Below, one piece after another: positions 1 to 8,862 of a DNA stretch of 64,000 bases. The DNA comes from Candidatus Melainabacteria bacterium MEL.A1 (lineage in GTDB: Bacteria; Cyanobacteriota; Vampirovibrionia; Gastranaerophilales; Gastranaerophilaceae): contig CP017245.1 of assembly GCA_001765415.1 (NCBI GenBank), forward strand, positions 868,001-932,000, read 5' to 3'. The position numbers were made by a program, and so were the translations under genes. Position 1 is the stretch's first letter, and every line of letters starts with the position of its first letter. The notes below the pieces were generated by a model that worked only from the letters and a program-made list of their open reading frames with translations, did not search any database and was not told the origin of the DNA.

Positions 1-1422
1 AAATTACACTCTCAAGGTAAACTTGATGAGGCGGAAAAAATTTATAGAGAGATTTTAGATAAAGAACCTGAAAATGCACAAGTTTACAATCTTTGGGGAC
101 TAATCAAATTAACTAAAAAAGAATTAGATATTGCTGAAAAATTTATCCTAAAAGCTTTGTCAATAAAAAAAGATGCTTATTTTTATGAAAACTTAGCAAG
201 AGTTTATGAATATAAACAAGACTATGAAACAGAAATAAAAGTTCTTGAAAAAGCTTGTGAGGAAGTTCATTGCGGATTTGAAATATATTTTATTCTTGCA
301 TTGGCATATAAAAATAATATAGAGTATAAAAAATCTGAAAAAGCGTACCTAAAGGCACTTGAGCTTAATCCGAAATCAGAAAAAGCCTGTTTTAATTTAG
401 CAAGCCTTTATTTGTTTTTAAACTCACCGGAAAAAGCTATTGAATATTTCAAAAAATGCCTAGAAATCAATCCAAATGACAAAGAGGTTTTATATTTTCT
501 TTCACTCGGCTATTTCAGAACCAAAAACTATGAAACAGGTACAAAATACTTTGAAAACAGGCTTTGCAGAGGAACTGCAATAACTTCGCAAGAAGTTACT
601 TATCCACACTTAATGCAAAAAGCTCCACTTTGGCAAGGTGAAGATATATCTAACAAAACGCTTTACACATACTATGAAGCCGGATTTGGCGATATGATTA
701 TGTTTGCAAGATATATTCCAACCCTCCAAAAAAGATGCAAAAAACTTTTAATCAAACCGCAAAAAGAGTTGTCACAGCTATTTAGAGATAATTTCCCTGA
801 CGTTGAAGTTATGGATTTATTTTATGAAGAAAACAAAACCGATTTTGATGTACATATTCCTTTTTTAAGCATTCCGTATGTTTTGGGCTTAAAAAATGAC
901 GAAATTTTTATGCAACACAACAAATATTTGAGCGCAACTCCTGACAAAATCCAATATTTTAAAGAAAAATATTTTAATAATAATAAATTTAAAATCGCAA
1001 TAAAATGGCAAGGAAACACTTATTACGAAACCGACAGAGTTATAAACGTAGAGGCTTTTGCACCACTATTTGAATTACCTAATACCAAAATCTATTCTGC
1101 CCAAACTTTTGAGGGAGCAGAAGAATTTACCAAACTTGCAAATAAGTACGATATAACAGATTTGAGCAAAGATTTTAAGGATTTTTCATACACGGCAGGG
1201 GCGTTAGAAAACGTCGACCTTGTGATTTCAAGCGATTCATCTTTGGCACATCTTGCCGGTGCAATGGGTAAACCCTGTATAATACTTTTACCTTACAATT
1301 ACAATTGGAGATGGCACATGGATTTGTCGCATTGCGATTGGTATGATAGCGTAAAACTTTTCAGATTAGGCGAAAAAGAAAACTGGAATGAATTAATGAA
1401 AAGAATTACAAAAACTATTTAA
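1..1422 (+). CDS. TPR protein with C-terminal glycosyltransferase-like domain (5' partial)
   Basis: The frame is open from base 1 and ends with TAA at 1422, so the gene starts outside the window; the first in-window start-like codon (TTG at 157) is not the true start. The first 170 or so visible residues are helical 34-residue TPR units (for example ALELNPKSEKACFNLASLY). The C-terminal half resembles TPR-linked glycosyltransferases related to GT9/GT41: it has GFGDMIMFARY, and near the end SSDSSLAHLAGAMGKPC, the typical nucleotide-sugar-binding loop. It probably transfers a sugar to a surface glycan or protein, but the substrate is not visible. No catalytic base could be assigned with certainty. 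The next gene converges on it. Confidence 0.8.
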   Translation, partial: KLHSQGKLDEAEKIYREILDKEPENAQVYNLWGLIKLTKKELDIAEKFILKALSIKKDAYFYENLARVYEYKQDYETEIKVLEKACEEVHCGFEIYFILALAYKNNIEYKKSEKAYLKALELNPKSEKACFNLASLYLFLNSPEKAIEYFKKCLEINPNDKEVLYFLSLGYFRTKNYETGTKYFENRLCRGTAITSQEVTYPHLMQKAPLWQGEDISNKTLYTYYEAGFGDMIMFARYIPTLQKRCKKLLIKPQKELSQLFRDNFPDVEVMDLFYEENKTDFDVHIPFLSIPYVLGLKNDEIFMQHNKYLSATPDKIQYFKEKYFNNNKFKIAIKWQGNTYYETDRVINVEAFAPLFELPNTKIYSAQTFEGAEEFTKLANKYDITDLSKDFKDFSYTAGALENVDLVISSDSSLAHLAGAMGKPCIILLPYNYNWRWHMDLSHCDWYDSVKLFRLGEKENWNELMKRITKTI

Positions 1423-1437
1423 AAATACCAAGTATTA

Positions 1438-2109
1438 CTAGTTACTTTGACCTGCTCTATAGCCACAAGCTGCATAAATTATTGGCAAAAATCTTCCTAT
1501 ATTTAATTTTTCAACCATAGGAATTTTTGCTAATGCTAAAGCTCCAATTCCGTCATCAATATTTGCTAAGGCATCTTTAAACGTCAGTTTTCTATCCGGA
1601 TACTTGTCTTTTGGATCTGTAACTACATTTGACAATGCGGCAGCACCGTACATTCCAACCAAAAGTCCGCCAACTACTGACAAAATCTTATTTCTTTTAT
1701 TATTATATTTTTCACTATTTTCACAAAGGCTTACCACACCTCCAACAATCCAAGTTGGAATAGATGCGTTCATAAACTGAAACAAACCTTCTTTCAATCT
1801 ATTTTTTTGAACATTTTTATCTTCAGCAATCAAACCTGCTCCAACACCACCAATAATAGAGCAAGCAGAAACTCCTATCATATCCCACATCCCATATTTA
1901 AGTTTCAAAGGATTTTTTACTTCTTGTTTTTTCATCATAAATAAAATTGGCAAAACAGTTCCAACAGTAGAGCCAATCAATGCTTTGGTTTTATCGGCCT
2001 TAGAAATATCACGATTGTAATTCCTAACACGATGTTTTGAAACTGTCTTTACCGGAACAGTTCCAAAAGATTGAGGGGCATATGAATTATTTACAGAGAT
2101 AGTGTTCAT
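1438..2109 (-). CDS. Unknown membrane protein with N-terminal QSFG motif
   Basis: I do not recognise this 223-residue protein. A short polar N-terminus contains APQSFGTVPVKT, which recalls the SFKG motif of the unknown protein at 15554. After it come about four hydrophobic, glycine-rich segments (around residues 40-58, 75-95, 115-130 and 143-160) that could be membrane spans or buried helices. There is no cleavable signal peptide. The upstream region carries the 62-bp tandem repeats, so those repeats lie in its 5' flank. Function unknown; likely a lineage-specific family. Confidence 0.6.
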   Translation of the reverse strand: MNTISVNNSYAPQSFGTVPVKTVSKHRVRNYNRDISKADKTKALIGSTVGTVLPILFMMKKQEVKNPLKLKYGMWDMIGVSACSIIGGVGAGLIAEDKNVQKNRLKEGLFQFMNASIPTWIVGGVVSLCENSEKYNNKRNKILSVVGGLLVGMYGAAALSNVVTDPKDKYPDRKLTFKDALANIDDGIGALALAKIPMVEKLNIGRFLPIIYAACGYRAGQSN

Positions 2110-2229
2110 CGGTCTAATTATAAATTAAACCAATAAATAAGCAATAATTGTTTACGATATGTTACAAAGGTAATAAATAAATAATTACATTGTCGGATTA
2201 GTAGAGCCGAACGACAAACTTGAACCCAT

Positions 2230-2473
2230 ATTACACCAACATATGAAGTATGAACCAACACTGTCACAGAGGGTTACATACGTAGTAGAACATTACACCA
2301 AAATACGAAGTATGAACCAACACTGTCGCAGAGGGCTACGTACGTAGTAAGACATTACACAAACATATGAAGTATGAACCAATACTGTCACAGAGGGCTA
2401 CGTACATAGTAGAACATTACACCAAAACACGAAGTATGAACCAATACTGTCACAGAGGGCTACATACGTAGTA
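2230..2473. repeat. Four tandem copies of a 62-bp repeat
   Basis: Units begin at 2230, 2292, 2354 and 2416, each starting ATTACAC and sharing GAAGTATGAACCAA, CTGTC(A/G)CAGAGGG and TAC(A/G)TACGTAGTA. The period is exactly 62 bp, with several point differences between copies. Each unit has small inverted pairs (CATA/TATG, and the self-complementary TACGTA). The array fills the gap between the methyltransferase stop and the upstream region of the 1438-2109 gene. There are no unique spacers, so it is not a CRISPR array. A diverged single copy lies at about 22132-22179. Confidence 0.9.
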
Positions 2474-2474
2474 T

Positions 2475-3347
2475 CTATTTCTTTTCAAAAATCATAACGT
2501 ATTCGTGTTTAAAGATAAAGAACCCGCCGGCTAAAGCTCTGTATCTCCACAAGTTTGCGGTTTTCCCTTTAGCTCGTTCGTTACCTTGAATATCTTTTAC
2601 GATAATACCTTTCAATTTGAACCCTAAAGCCATCATACGAGCCATACATTCAAAACCAAGAGGCTGAACTTCTGAATTTTTATAACTATCGCCAATGATT
2701 AGAGCTGCAAAACGGCCTTTTTCTAGCATATCATAGCCATTTTTAGCAACCTTAGCAAACAAATCGTAAAAATCTTCTGTAGATGCACAGTTAGACAAAT
2801 CTTCTTTTTTATCAGAAAACTTGATAATATCATCATAAGGAGGATGAAGGATTAAGAATTGAGCTTTTTCTTCACGCATAATATCTAAACTTGCTTGAAC
2901 TTTTTCTCTCATTTCTTCTGAAGCAGAATCTGCACAGATAATACGAACATCTGTAACCAATTGTTTTGGAGTGAATTTTTGAGAAACACTTTCAGCTAAT
3001 TCATCTTTCAATTCAACACCAATACAACGTCTACCCATATTAATAGCTTCAATTCCTGATGTACCAGAACCAAAGAACAAATCTAGCACCACATCATTTT
3101 TCTTTGTAAATCTTTCGTACAATTGTTGGGCGATTTGAGGAATATAGTTCCCGTGATATTCGTTAGAATGACCGCCTTCTTTCAATCTTGTAGGAAATTC
3201 CCACAAAGTATCAGTTTTAACGTGATCATAAGCTTTCCAGTTGTTCAAATCAATATCACTGTATCTGGTTGTTTTGACAGGTTTAACTACCTGCAAATCA
3301 GCTTTCTTCGACGGTTTTAATTTTGTATTTGTTCTAACTCTTGCCAA
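2475..3347 (-). CDS. Orphan DNA adenine/cytosine-N4 methyltransferase
   Basis: A 290-residue SAM-dependent DNA amino-methyltransferase (N6/N4 family, PF01555-like). Motif I is FFGSGTSG at about residue 94, followed by GRRCIGVEL. The catalytic motif IV is HPPY (about 167-170) instead of the usual D/S/NPPY. The C-terminus NLWRYRALAGGFFIFKHEYV is typical of the family. Motif I precedes motif IV with only about 70 residues between, leaving little room for a central target-recognition domain. No restriction endonuclease or specificity gene is adjacent, so it looks like a solitary methylase for regulation or repair marking. It is transcribed divergently from mutL across 149 bp. Confidence 0.82.
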   Translation of the reverse strand: MARVRTNTKLKPSKKADLQVVKPVKTTRYSDIDLNNWKAYDHVKTDTLWEFPTRLKEGGHSNEYHGNYIPQIAQQLYERFTKKNDVVLDLFFGSGTSGIEAINMGRRCIGVELKDELAESVSQKFTPKQLVTDVRIICADSASEEMREKVQASLDIMREEKAQFLILHPPYDDIIKFSDKKEDLSNCASTEDFYDLFAKVAKNGYDMLEKGRFAALIIGDSYKNSEVQPLGFECMARMMALGFKLKGIIVKDIQGNERAKGKTANLWRYRALAGGFFIFKHEYVMIFEKK

Positions 3348-3496
3348 GTCCTTAATCTCCCTATCTATAAAATGCCTTACCGGCTTATCGTCCTATTGCC
3401 CTATCATCTTACAGAAATGTTTCAAATTTGTAATCAAACATTTAGATGAATTTGTGTTTGATGTAGATTGATAAAAGGATTGAGGGATTTATTATT

Positions 3497-5287
3497 ATGG
3501 CGAGGATAAAACAACTTTCAAAACACTTAATTAACCAAATTGCAGCAGGTGAAGTAATAGAACGTCCTTCATCTGTAGTAAAGGAATTAACCGAAAACTC
3601 TGTTGATGCAGGTGCAACAAAAATCAGTATCGAAATCAACAATGATTGCAGAGATATCAGGGTTGCAGACAACGGTTGCGGAATTTATCCTGATGATATA
3701 ATGCTTGCTTTTTCCAAACATGCAACAAGCAAAATCGCAACAGATGAAGATTTGTTCAATATTCACACTCTTGGATTTAGGGGCGAAGCTTTATCTAGTA
3801 TAATTTCAATTTCAAAACTAACTTGTACGACAAGAACTGCAGATTTTGACACAGGTACAAAAGTAAAATGCGAAAACTCAGAAGTTAAGCAAGTTGAAAC
3901 CGGTTGCGCAATCGGAACAATTATGGATATCAGAGATTTGTTTTACAATATCCCTGCTCGTTTGAAGTTTTTAAAAAGCTCAAATACGGAATTTTCATAC
4001 ATACAAGAACTTGTTCAATCAATCGCATTGGCTCACCCAGAATGTTCTTTTGAATTGAAGAAGAATGGAAAAATTGTTTTAAAAACGTCAGGACAGAACA
4101 ATCTTTTACAAACAATTAAGGAAGTATATTCTACAGACATAATTTCAAATCTAAAAGAAGTTTTAAAAACAGACCAACTCGCAGGAATGAAAATTAGCGG
4201 ATACGTAAGTACACCAAACTACACTCGTTCAAGCAAAAAAGGATATCACATCTATATCAACGGAAGAACAGTAAAATGTCCGGTATTCCAAAAAGCGATT
4301 GACACTGCATACAAAAGTTTAATCGCAAATGGGAAATACCCTTTTGTAGTGCTAAACTTAGAACTTCCTCCGGCTGATGTGGATGTAAATGTTCACCCGA
4401 CAAAAAAAGAAGTCCGCTACAAAAATACAAACCAAGTTTTCAACTTTATTTTCGCATCAATTCAGGCAGGTTTAACAAATTATATAGAACGCCAGTCAGC
4501 AAGAAGTTTTGACCCTCAAAGTTTTACTCCGCAACCGGTTCAACAAAGTAACGTAGTTGATTTTGTTCAGCCGAAATTGGAAAGTTCTGGCGAAATATAT
4601 TTTGACAAAAAAGATGACACAATTTATGTTTCCGACAAACTTATGCAAGAGGAAGAAGAAAATTTTTCTCAACAAAAAGAAGAAAAAACAGAACAACGTC
4701 AGTTTTTTGTGCCTGTAGAAAAAGAGCCAGAACCGGAAGAAAATATTATAGGACAGTACAAAAACACATATATTTTGGTTGAAAAAGAAGATGGGCTTGA
4801 AATTATCGACCAGCACATTGCGGAAGAAAGATATATTTATGAAAAACTTATGGCAGAAAAAAATATAGTATCTCAAATGTTGTTTGTATCTGATGTAGTA
4901 CCGGTTTCTAGCACGGAAGCCGAATTAATAAAAGAAAATATCGACAAGTTTGAAAAATTCGGATTTGGAATAGAATTTTTAAAAGAAAACGAACTTATTT
5001 TCAGAAAAGTCCCACAAATGATTGCAAAAGTAAACCCAAAAGAAATTTTGGCAGATATTTTAGCGAATATTGAAGGTAATATTGATAGACTTGAAGAACA
5101 TATCTTGATTACAACTGCGTGCAAAGCCTCTGTAAAAGCCGGTCAAAAATTATCAACTTGGCAAATGCAAGAGATTGTAAAAAAATGGCGCACAACCAAA
5201 ATGCCATATACTTGCCCACACGGTCGCCCAGTTGTAAAATTCTTCCCACATAAAGAAATAGCAGGATTTTTCCAAAGAAACGTATAA
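3497..5287 (+). CDS. mutL: DNA mismatch repair protein MutL
   Basis: A 596-residue MutL with GHKL ATPase motifs: NQIAAGEVIERP at 13-24 (start of motif I), ADNGCGI near 58-64, GFRGEALSSI near 93-102. The C-terminal dimerisation/endonuclease domain has DQHIAEERYIYE near 438-449, matching the metal-binding DQHA(X)2E(X)4E signature with A changed to I. ACKASVKAG and CPHGRPV follow. This marks the nicking form of MutL used by bacteria without MutH. The variable linker (about 330-410) is rich in Q, E and F, including a polar stretch that could hold a clamp-binding motif. The ATG follows a weak AAGGATTGAGGGA ribosome site. Confidence 0.97.
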   Translation: MARIKQLSKHLINQIAAGEVIERPSSVVKELTENSVDAGATKISIEINNDCRDIRVADNGCGIYPDDIMLAFSKHATSKIATDEDLFNIHTLGFRGEALSSIISISKLTCTTRTADFDTGTKVKCENSEVKQVETGCAIGTIMDIRDLFYNIPARLKFLKSSNTEFSYIQELVQSIALAHPECSFELKKNGKIVLKTSGQNNLLQTIKEVYSTDIISNLKEVLKTDQLAGMKISGYVSTPNYTRSSKKGYHIYINGRTVKCPVFQKAIDTAYKSLIANGKYPFVVLNLELPPADVDVNVHPTKKEVRYKNTNQVFNFIFASIQAGLTNYIERQSARSFDPQSFTPQPVQQSNVVDFVQPKLESSGEIYFDKKDDTIYVSDKLMQEEEENFSQQKEEKTEQRQFFVPVEKEPEPEENIIGQYKNTYILVEKEDGLEIIDQHIAEERYIYEKLMAEKNIVSQMLFVSDVVPVSSTEAELIKENIDKFEKFGFGIEFLKENELIFRKVPQMIAKVNPKEILADILANIEGNIDRLEEHILITTACKASVKAGQKLSTWQMQEIVKKWRTTKMPYTCPHGRPVVKFFPHKEIAGFFQRNV

Positions 5288-5366
5288 AACATTGGAGGAA
5301 TAACCATTCTACACTACTTACTATGGTTCACTTTATCTCACAAAGAGAGAGGGTAATAACTTTAAC

Positions 5367-5442
5367 GATACGGGCTTTTCACTTTTCACTAAACATCCTA
5401 AGCCCTATCACCTTATTGCTTTTTCTGATACAGACTTTGCAT
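5367..5442. repeat. Dispersed repeat copy between mutL and aroF
   Basis: The convergent gap contains GATACGGGCTTTTCACTTTTCACT at 5367-5390, a member of the TTTTCACGTTTCACTTCTCACT family also seen near 22523, 40593, 41034, 46883, 63066 and 63540. It continues into a second module, TGATACAGACTTTGCATCTAA, ending at the aroF stop. Similar modules follow the acetyltransferase pseudogene (about 22572-22600) and, more weakly, upp (about 12932-12955). No gene or clear terminator is visible. Confidence 0.6.
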
Positions 5443-6495
5443 CTAAGCTTCGACGTTAGCTGAAAGGCAAGTTTTTTCGTAGTGCAAACTTTCATTAAAC
5501 TTGTTAATTCTACCCATAACCTCTTTAAACATAGGCAATGGCAAACTTTGTTTTCCATCAGACAAAGCATTTTCCGGATCGTGGTGAATTTCCATCATCA
5601 CACCATCAGCACCTACAACCAACCCTGCTTTTGCCATAGGCTCAATCAAATATCTTTGTCCTGTCCCGTGACTAGGGTCAACAATTATAGGTAAATGCGA
5701 ATATTTTTTGATAACCGGAATTGATGCAATATCCATAACGTTACGAGTAAACGCACTGTCAAAACTTCTAATTCCCCTTTCACAAAGAATTACGTTAGGG
5801 TTCCCATTATACAAAATATGTTCTGCTGCCAACAAAAATTCTCTTATCGTGCTTGCCAGACCACGTTTCAAAATAACAGGTTTTCTACATCTACCTACTG
5901 CATGCAAAAGTTTGAAGTTTTGAACATTCCTTGCTCCGATTTGCAAAACATCAACGTATTCGCACATCATATCCAAATCCGAAGCATCCATAACTTCTGA
6001 AACTGTCAACAAGCCTGTTTCTTCACTAGCTCTTTTCAAATATTTTAAAGCCTTTTCACCGTAACCTTGAAAATCATAAGGAGAAGTTCTCGGTTTGAAT
6101 GCACCGCCACGCAAAAATTCACAACCCATTTCTTTCGCCGCAAGTGCAGTTTGCAACAAACCATCATAATCTTCTTCAACTGAACAAGGTCCAACCATCA
6201 TTACCGGTTTATTGTTTCCTCCGATTTTTACTCCATTAGAAAACTCAATAACCGTATCATCAGGTTTTCTATCACGAGATGCCAATCTAAAAGGTTCTCT
6301 GATAACTTTAATTTCTTTTACCCCGTCAAAAGCCGCAACCCTGCCGGGTGTAACAGTTGTTTTATCGCCAATAGCATCAATTACGGTATGAACTTGACCT
6401 TGATTAAATCTTATATCAAATCCGTTATCTTTCAAAAAATCAATGACACGCTGTATTTGAACTTTGGTCGCATTACGCTCCATAATTATAATCAT
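5443..6495 (-). CDS. aroF: 3-deoxy-7-phosphoheptulonate synthase (DAHP synthase, type I-beta)
   Basis: This enzyme condenses phosphoenolpyruvate with erythrose 4-phosphate, the first step of the shikimate pathway. The 350-residue protein has an N-terminal ferredoxin-like regulatory domain (about 1-70, beginning MERNATKVQIQRVIDFLKDN), as in the Thermotoga/Bacillus class. The barrel follows, with GPCSVE near 103, GARNVQNF near 184, and DPSHGTGQRYLIEPMA near 276. The start at 6495 is chosen because TAGGAGAA lies about 10 nt upstream; an ATG four codons later is also possible. It stands alone, so operon partners for aromatic synthesis are not visible here. Confidence 0.96.
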   Translation of the reverse strand: MIIIMERNATKVQIQRVIDFLKDNGFDIRFNQGQVHTVIDAIGDKTTVTPGRVAAFDGVKEIKVIREPFRLASRDRKPDDTVIEFSNGVKIGGNNKPVMMVGPCSVEEDYDGLLQTALAAKEMGCEFLRGGAFKPRTSPYDFQGYGEKALKYLKRASEETGLLTVSEVMDASDLDMMCEYVDVLQIGARNVQNFKLLHAVGRCRKPVILKRGLASTIREFLLAAEHILYNGNPNVILCERGIRSFDSAFTRNVMDIASIPVIKKYSHLPIIVDPSHGTGQRYLIEPMAKAGLVVGADGVMMEIHHDPENALSDGKQSLPLPMFKEVMGRINKFNESLHYEKTCLSANVEA

Positions 6496-6555
6496 ATAAA
6501 ATTTTCTCCTACTTAAAGTATTTTGTAAAATAAGTGTATCACGAACAATTAAAAT

Positions 6556-7158
6556 CTACAAATTATTCTCATTTAATTTTTGCTTCATATTTCTCGCAGG
6601 GAAATAGTCCGGTAAAATATGCAAACAATCCTCTACAGATTTTTTAGCTTTTGTGAAATCTTTGTCTTGGTAATAAATATAAGCTAACAAATAATGTAGT
6701 TCTGGATCATGATAAAAATAACTTTTTGCACGGTTTAAAAAGAACATCCCTTGTTCTTTCAAATTGTTGTTATATAACACTCTGCCAATAAATTTATGGA
6801 CTTCCGGATTAATTGTGTACATAAAATCAGAATATCTGATTATTTTTTCAACAAAAGTTCCCATACAGTAAGTTATTAAAATATTCAAGTCAATTTCTAA
6901 GAAATTTCTCAACTCAAAATATGACGGATATTCTTGGATTTCGCCTTCTATTAAAGAAATTTCAAACAAAGCCCAATGCGCTCTGATATTAACATCTTCT
7001 ATTAAAGAAAACTGTTTTTTCGCATATTCCAAATCGCCTTGAAGAAAATGAAGATAAGCATCTTCCAACACGCATCCATTTTTAATGAAAAATTGCTGAC
7101 AGTCTTTAACAAAACCTGTCAACAATTTTTCTCTAGCTTTTTTGTAATCTAAATCCAT
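6556..7158 (-). CDS. TPR-like helical repeat protein
   Basis: A 200-residue all-helical protein. TPR-like units are clearest at the C-terminus: PELHYLLAYIYYQDKDFTKA and the following CLHILPDYFPARNMKQ. There is no signal peptide or membrane segment, so it is probably cytosolic. It begins 3 bp after the stop of the secreted TPR protein at 7162 and is likely co-transcribed with it. TPR folds bind partner proteins; the partner is unknown. Confidence 0.7.
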   Translation of the reverse strand: MDLDYKKAREKLLTGFVKDCQQFFIKNGCVLEDAYLHFLQGDLEYAKKQFSLIEDVNIRAHWALFEISLIEGEIQEYPSYFELRNFLEIDLNILITYCMGTFVEKIIRYSDFMYTINPEVHKFIGRVLYNNNLKEQGMFFLNRAKSYFYHDPELHYLLAYIYYQDKDFTKAKKSVEDCLHILPDYFPARNMKQKLNENNL

Positions 7159-7161
7159 ATA

Positions 7162-8211
7162 TTAGTAATTATTATTGTTGTTATTATTCAAGTTATTAAA
7201 ACCTGACATCATAGAATCCATCATCATAGTTTGCATAATTCGAGGATCAATATTTTCACCTTTTTGAGCTTGGCTCATCAACATAGGTATCATATTCATC
7301 ATACTATTGTTATTATTGTTATTATTATTACCTAACAACATACTCATTTCTGCAACTCTTGGATCCTGATATTGAGCCATCGCTGCATAAGGATTTTCTG
7401 TAGCTGAAGTTTGCACAGAAACATTTACACCGGCTTCCTTCAATGTATTAATAGCTTTCAAAACTTCATCATCAGACACTTGTGCAATTTTAATTGTTTC
7501 TTCTGCTTCTGTTTTGTTACTATCAAATTTTTTAATTCTTTGGATGTCCCTATTTTCAAGGTTGTCTTTTTTGTTAATTGTTTCTTGAATATTATTAAGT
7601 TGTTTTTGACGAACCTCGTTATTCAATTCCGGAGACAAACCGTTGCCATAAGGCGCTCTAATAAATTTATCTAAATCATCAAGTTGTTCAACTTCTTTTT
7701 GTTCTTGCGGATGACATGCCGGCCCATCTGTCAAGCAATCTCGCCCTTTTGTAGCATAATCAACCAAATATTGGTTTGGATGAATACTTATAACTTTATT
7801 ATATTCTTCAACCGCTTTATCTTTCATATTAAGATGAGTGAAAACCATTGCTAAATAATAATGTGCAATTGCATTATTTGGCTGTTTTTTTAACAAAGAA
7901 TAGCATTCTTGCATACAACCTGAATAATTACCCATTTTGTATTTAGCTGCAATACTTTTAGTTGTAGCATACGGGTAATAAACTGTTTTAGTATTAATAC
8001 TATTAAAATCGACACTTCCTCCAGACTGAGATGTTTCAACTGCATCTTGTTTTGCTTTTGCTTTTTGAATATCGGATTTAACTGCGTTTTGATAGCTAGA
8101 ACTTCTTGATGCGTCATCAAGAGGTTGCAACTTATCAACTCCAACTGCAAACGCACTCATTGAGCTTGCTGCAAGTAATAATGCTAATGTCCAAATAAAC
8201 TTGTTATTCAT
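7162..8211 (-). CDS. Secreted TPR protein with poly-asparagine C-terminus
   Basis: 349 residues with a signal peptide (MNNKFIWTLALLLAASSMSAFA, cleavage near 22). TPR-like units run from about 83 to 145 (YSGCMQECYSLLKKQPNNAIAHYYLAMVFTHLN). The rest is polar, with a methionine/asparagine-rich tail holding an eight-Asn run near 298 and LNNNNNNNY at the end, encoded by repeated AAT/AAC triplets. The triplet tracts can change length without breaking frame. AAGGAT lies upstream of the ATG. Probably a periplasmic or cell-surface scaffold; the downstream TPR gene follows after 3 bp. Confidence 0.7.
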   Translation of the reverse strand: MNNKFIWTLALLLAASSMSAFAVGVDKLQPLDDASRSSSYQNAVKSDIQKAKAKQDAVETSQSGGSVDFNSINTKTVYYPYATTKSIAAKYKMGNYSGCMQECYSLLKKQPNNAIAHYYLAMVFTHLNMKDKAVEEYNKVISIHPNQYLVDYATKGRDCLTDGPACHPQEQKEVEQLDDLDKFIRAPYGNGLSPELNNEVRQKQLNNIQETINKKDNLENRDIQRIKKFDSNKTEAEETIKIAQVSDDEVLKAINTLKEAGVNVSVQTSATENPYAAMAQYQDPRVAEMSMLLGNNNNNNNNSMMNMIPMLMSQAQKGENIDPRIMQTMMMDSMMSGFNNLNNNNNNNY

Positions 8212-8316
8212 ACTTTTATCCTTTTTTCTCTCTCTTTAATTATTTTATTCCACAAATCAAGCTTTTTATCTCATTATATAACATTTTTGAGATAAATCAT
8301 AGTGTAAATATATGAT

Positions 8317-8862
8317 TTATCTTAAACTAAATTTACAACCGCAGTAATTTTGCCTATATAACTCGAGTTCACGGGAAATTTTATTTGTTTTCAAAAAACC
8401 ATCTTTCTTTTTAAAATCAATTGCAAGAAAATTTAAACCTTCATCTTGTGCAATTTTTTCTCCGATTTCAGAAAGTTTTTGAAAATTTTTGTGCGGACTT
8501 ATAACAATTGAAGTTGTAAATTTTTCAATTCCTCTTGATTTGGCAAACTCTGCTGTCTTTTTCAAACGAAGTTCAAAACACTTATCACATCTTTTGCCAC
8601 GTTCCGGCTCGTTTTCTAATCCTATTGCCACCTCATAAAATTCATTTGGGCAATAATCTGCCTCAACTAATTCACACCCAAAATGTTTGCACAAAGTTCT
8701 TTCTGCCTCTAATCTTTTTTGATATTCATTATCGGGATAAATATTTGGATTATAAAAATATACTATAACCTGATATCCTGCATCTTGTAAAAAAGACACA
8801 GGATATCCTGAACAAATTGCGCAACAAGCATGTAGAACTATTTTATCTTTCTTCTGCTCCAT
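8317..8862 (-). CDS. queH: Epoxyqueuosine reductase QueH
   Basis: 181 residues of the DUF208/QueH family, which reduces epoxyqueuosine to queuosine in tRNA, the last step of Q synthesis, without the cobalamin enzyme QueG. Conserved cysteine pairs are visible: HACCAIC at 11-17, RCDKCFE near 90, and YCGC near 174-177; these bind the 4Fe-4S cluster and a second metal site. The start overlaps the end of the VKOR-DsbA gene by 20 bp, indicating translational coupling. The tRNA-Gln in this window has a UUG anticodon and is not a Q substrate. Confidence 0.93.
   Translation of the reverse strand: MEQKKDKIVLHACCAICSGYPVSFLQDAGYQVIVYFYNPNIYPDNEYQKRLEAERTLCKHFGCELVEADYCPNEFYEVAIGLENEPERGKRCDKCFELRLKKTAEFAKSRGIEKFTTSIVISPHKNFQKLSEIGEKIAQDEGLNFLAIDFKKKDGFLKTNKISRELELYRQNYCGCKFSLR

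Noticed and set aside
2230..2473. 62-bp periodic repeats as a CRISPR array
   Set aside because: The whole period is repeated with no unique spacers, and no cas genes are present.
2475..3347. A restriction-modification system around the methyltransferase
   Set aside because: The neighbours are an unknown membrane protein and mutL; no endonuclease or specificity subunit is visible. The DUF559 gene is 48 kb away and in its own unit.
7162..8211. Asparagine-coding triplet runs as a phase-variation switch
   Set aside because: Length change in AAT/AAC triplets keeps the frame, so it could alter the tail but not switch the gene off.
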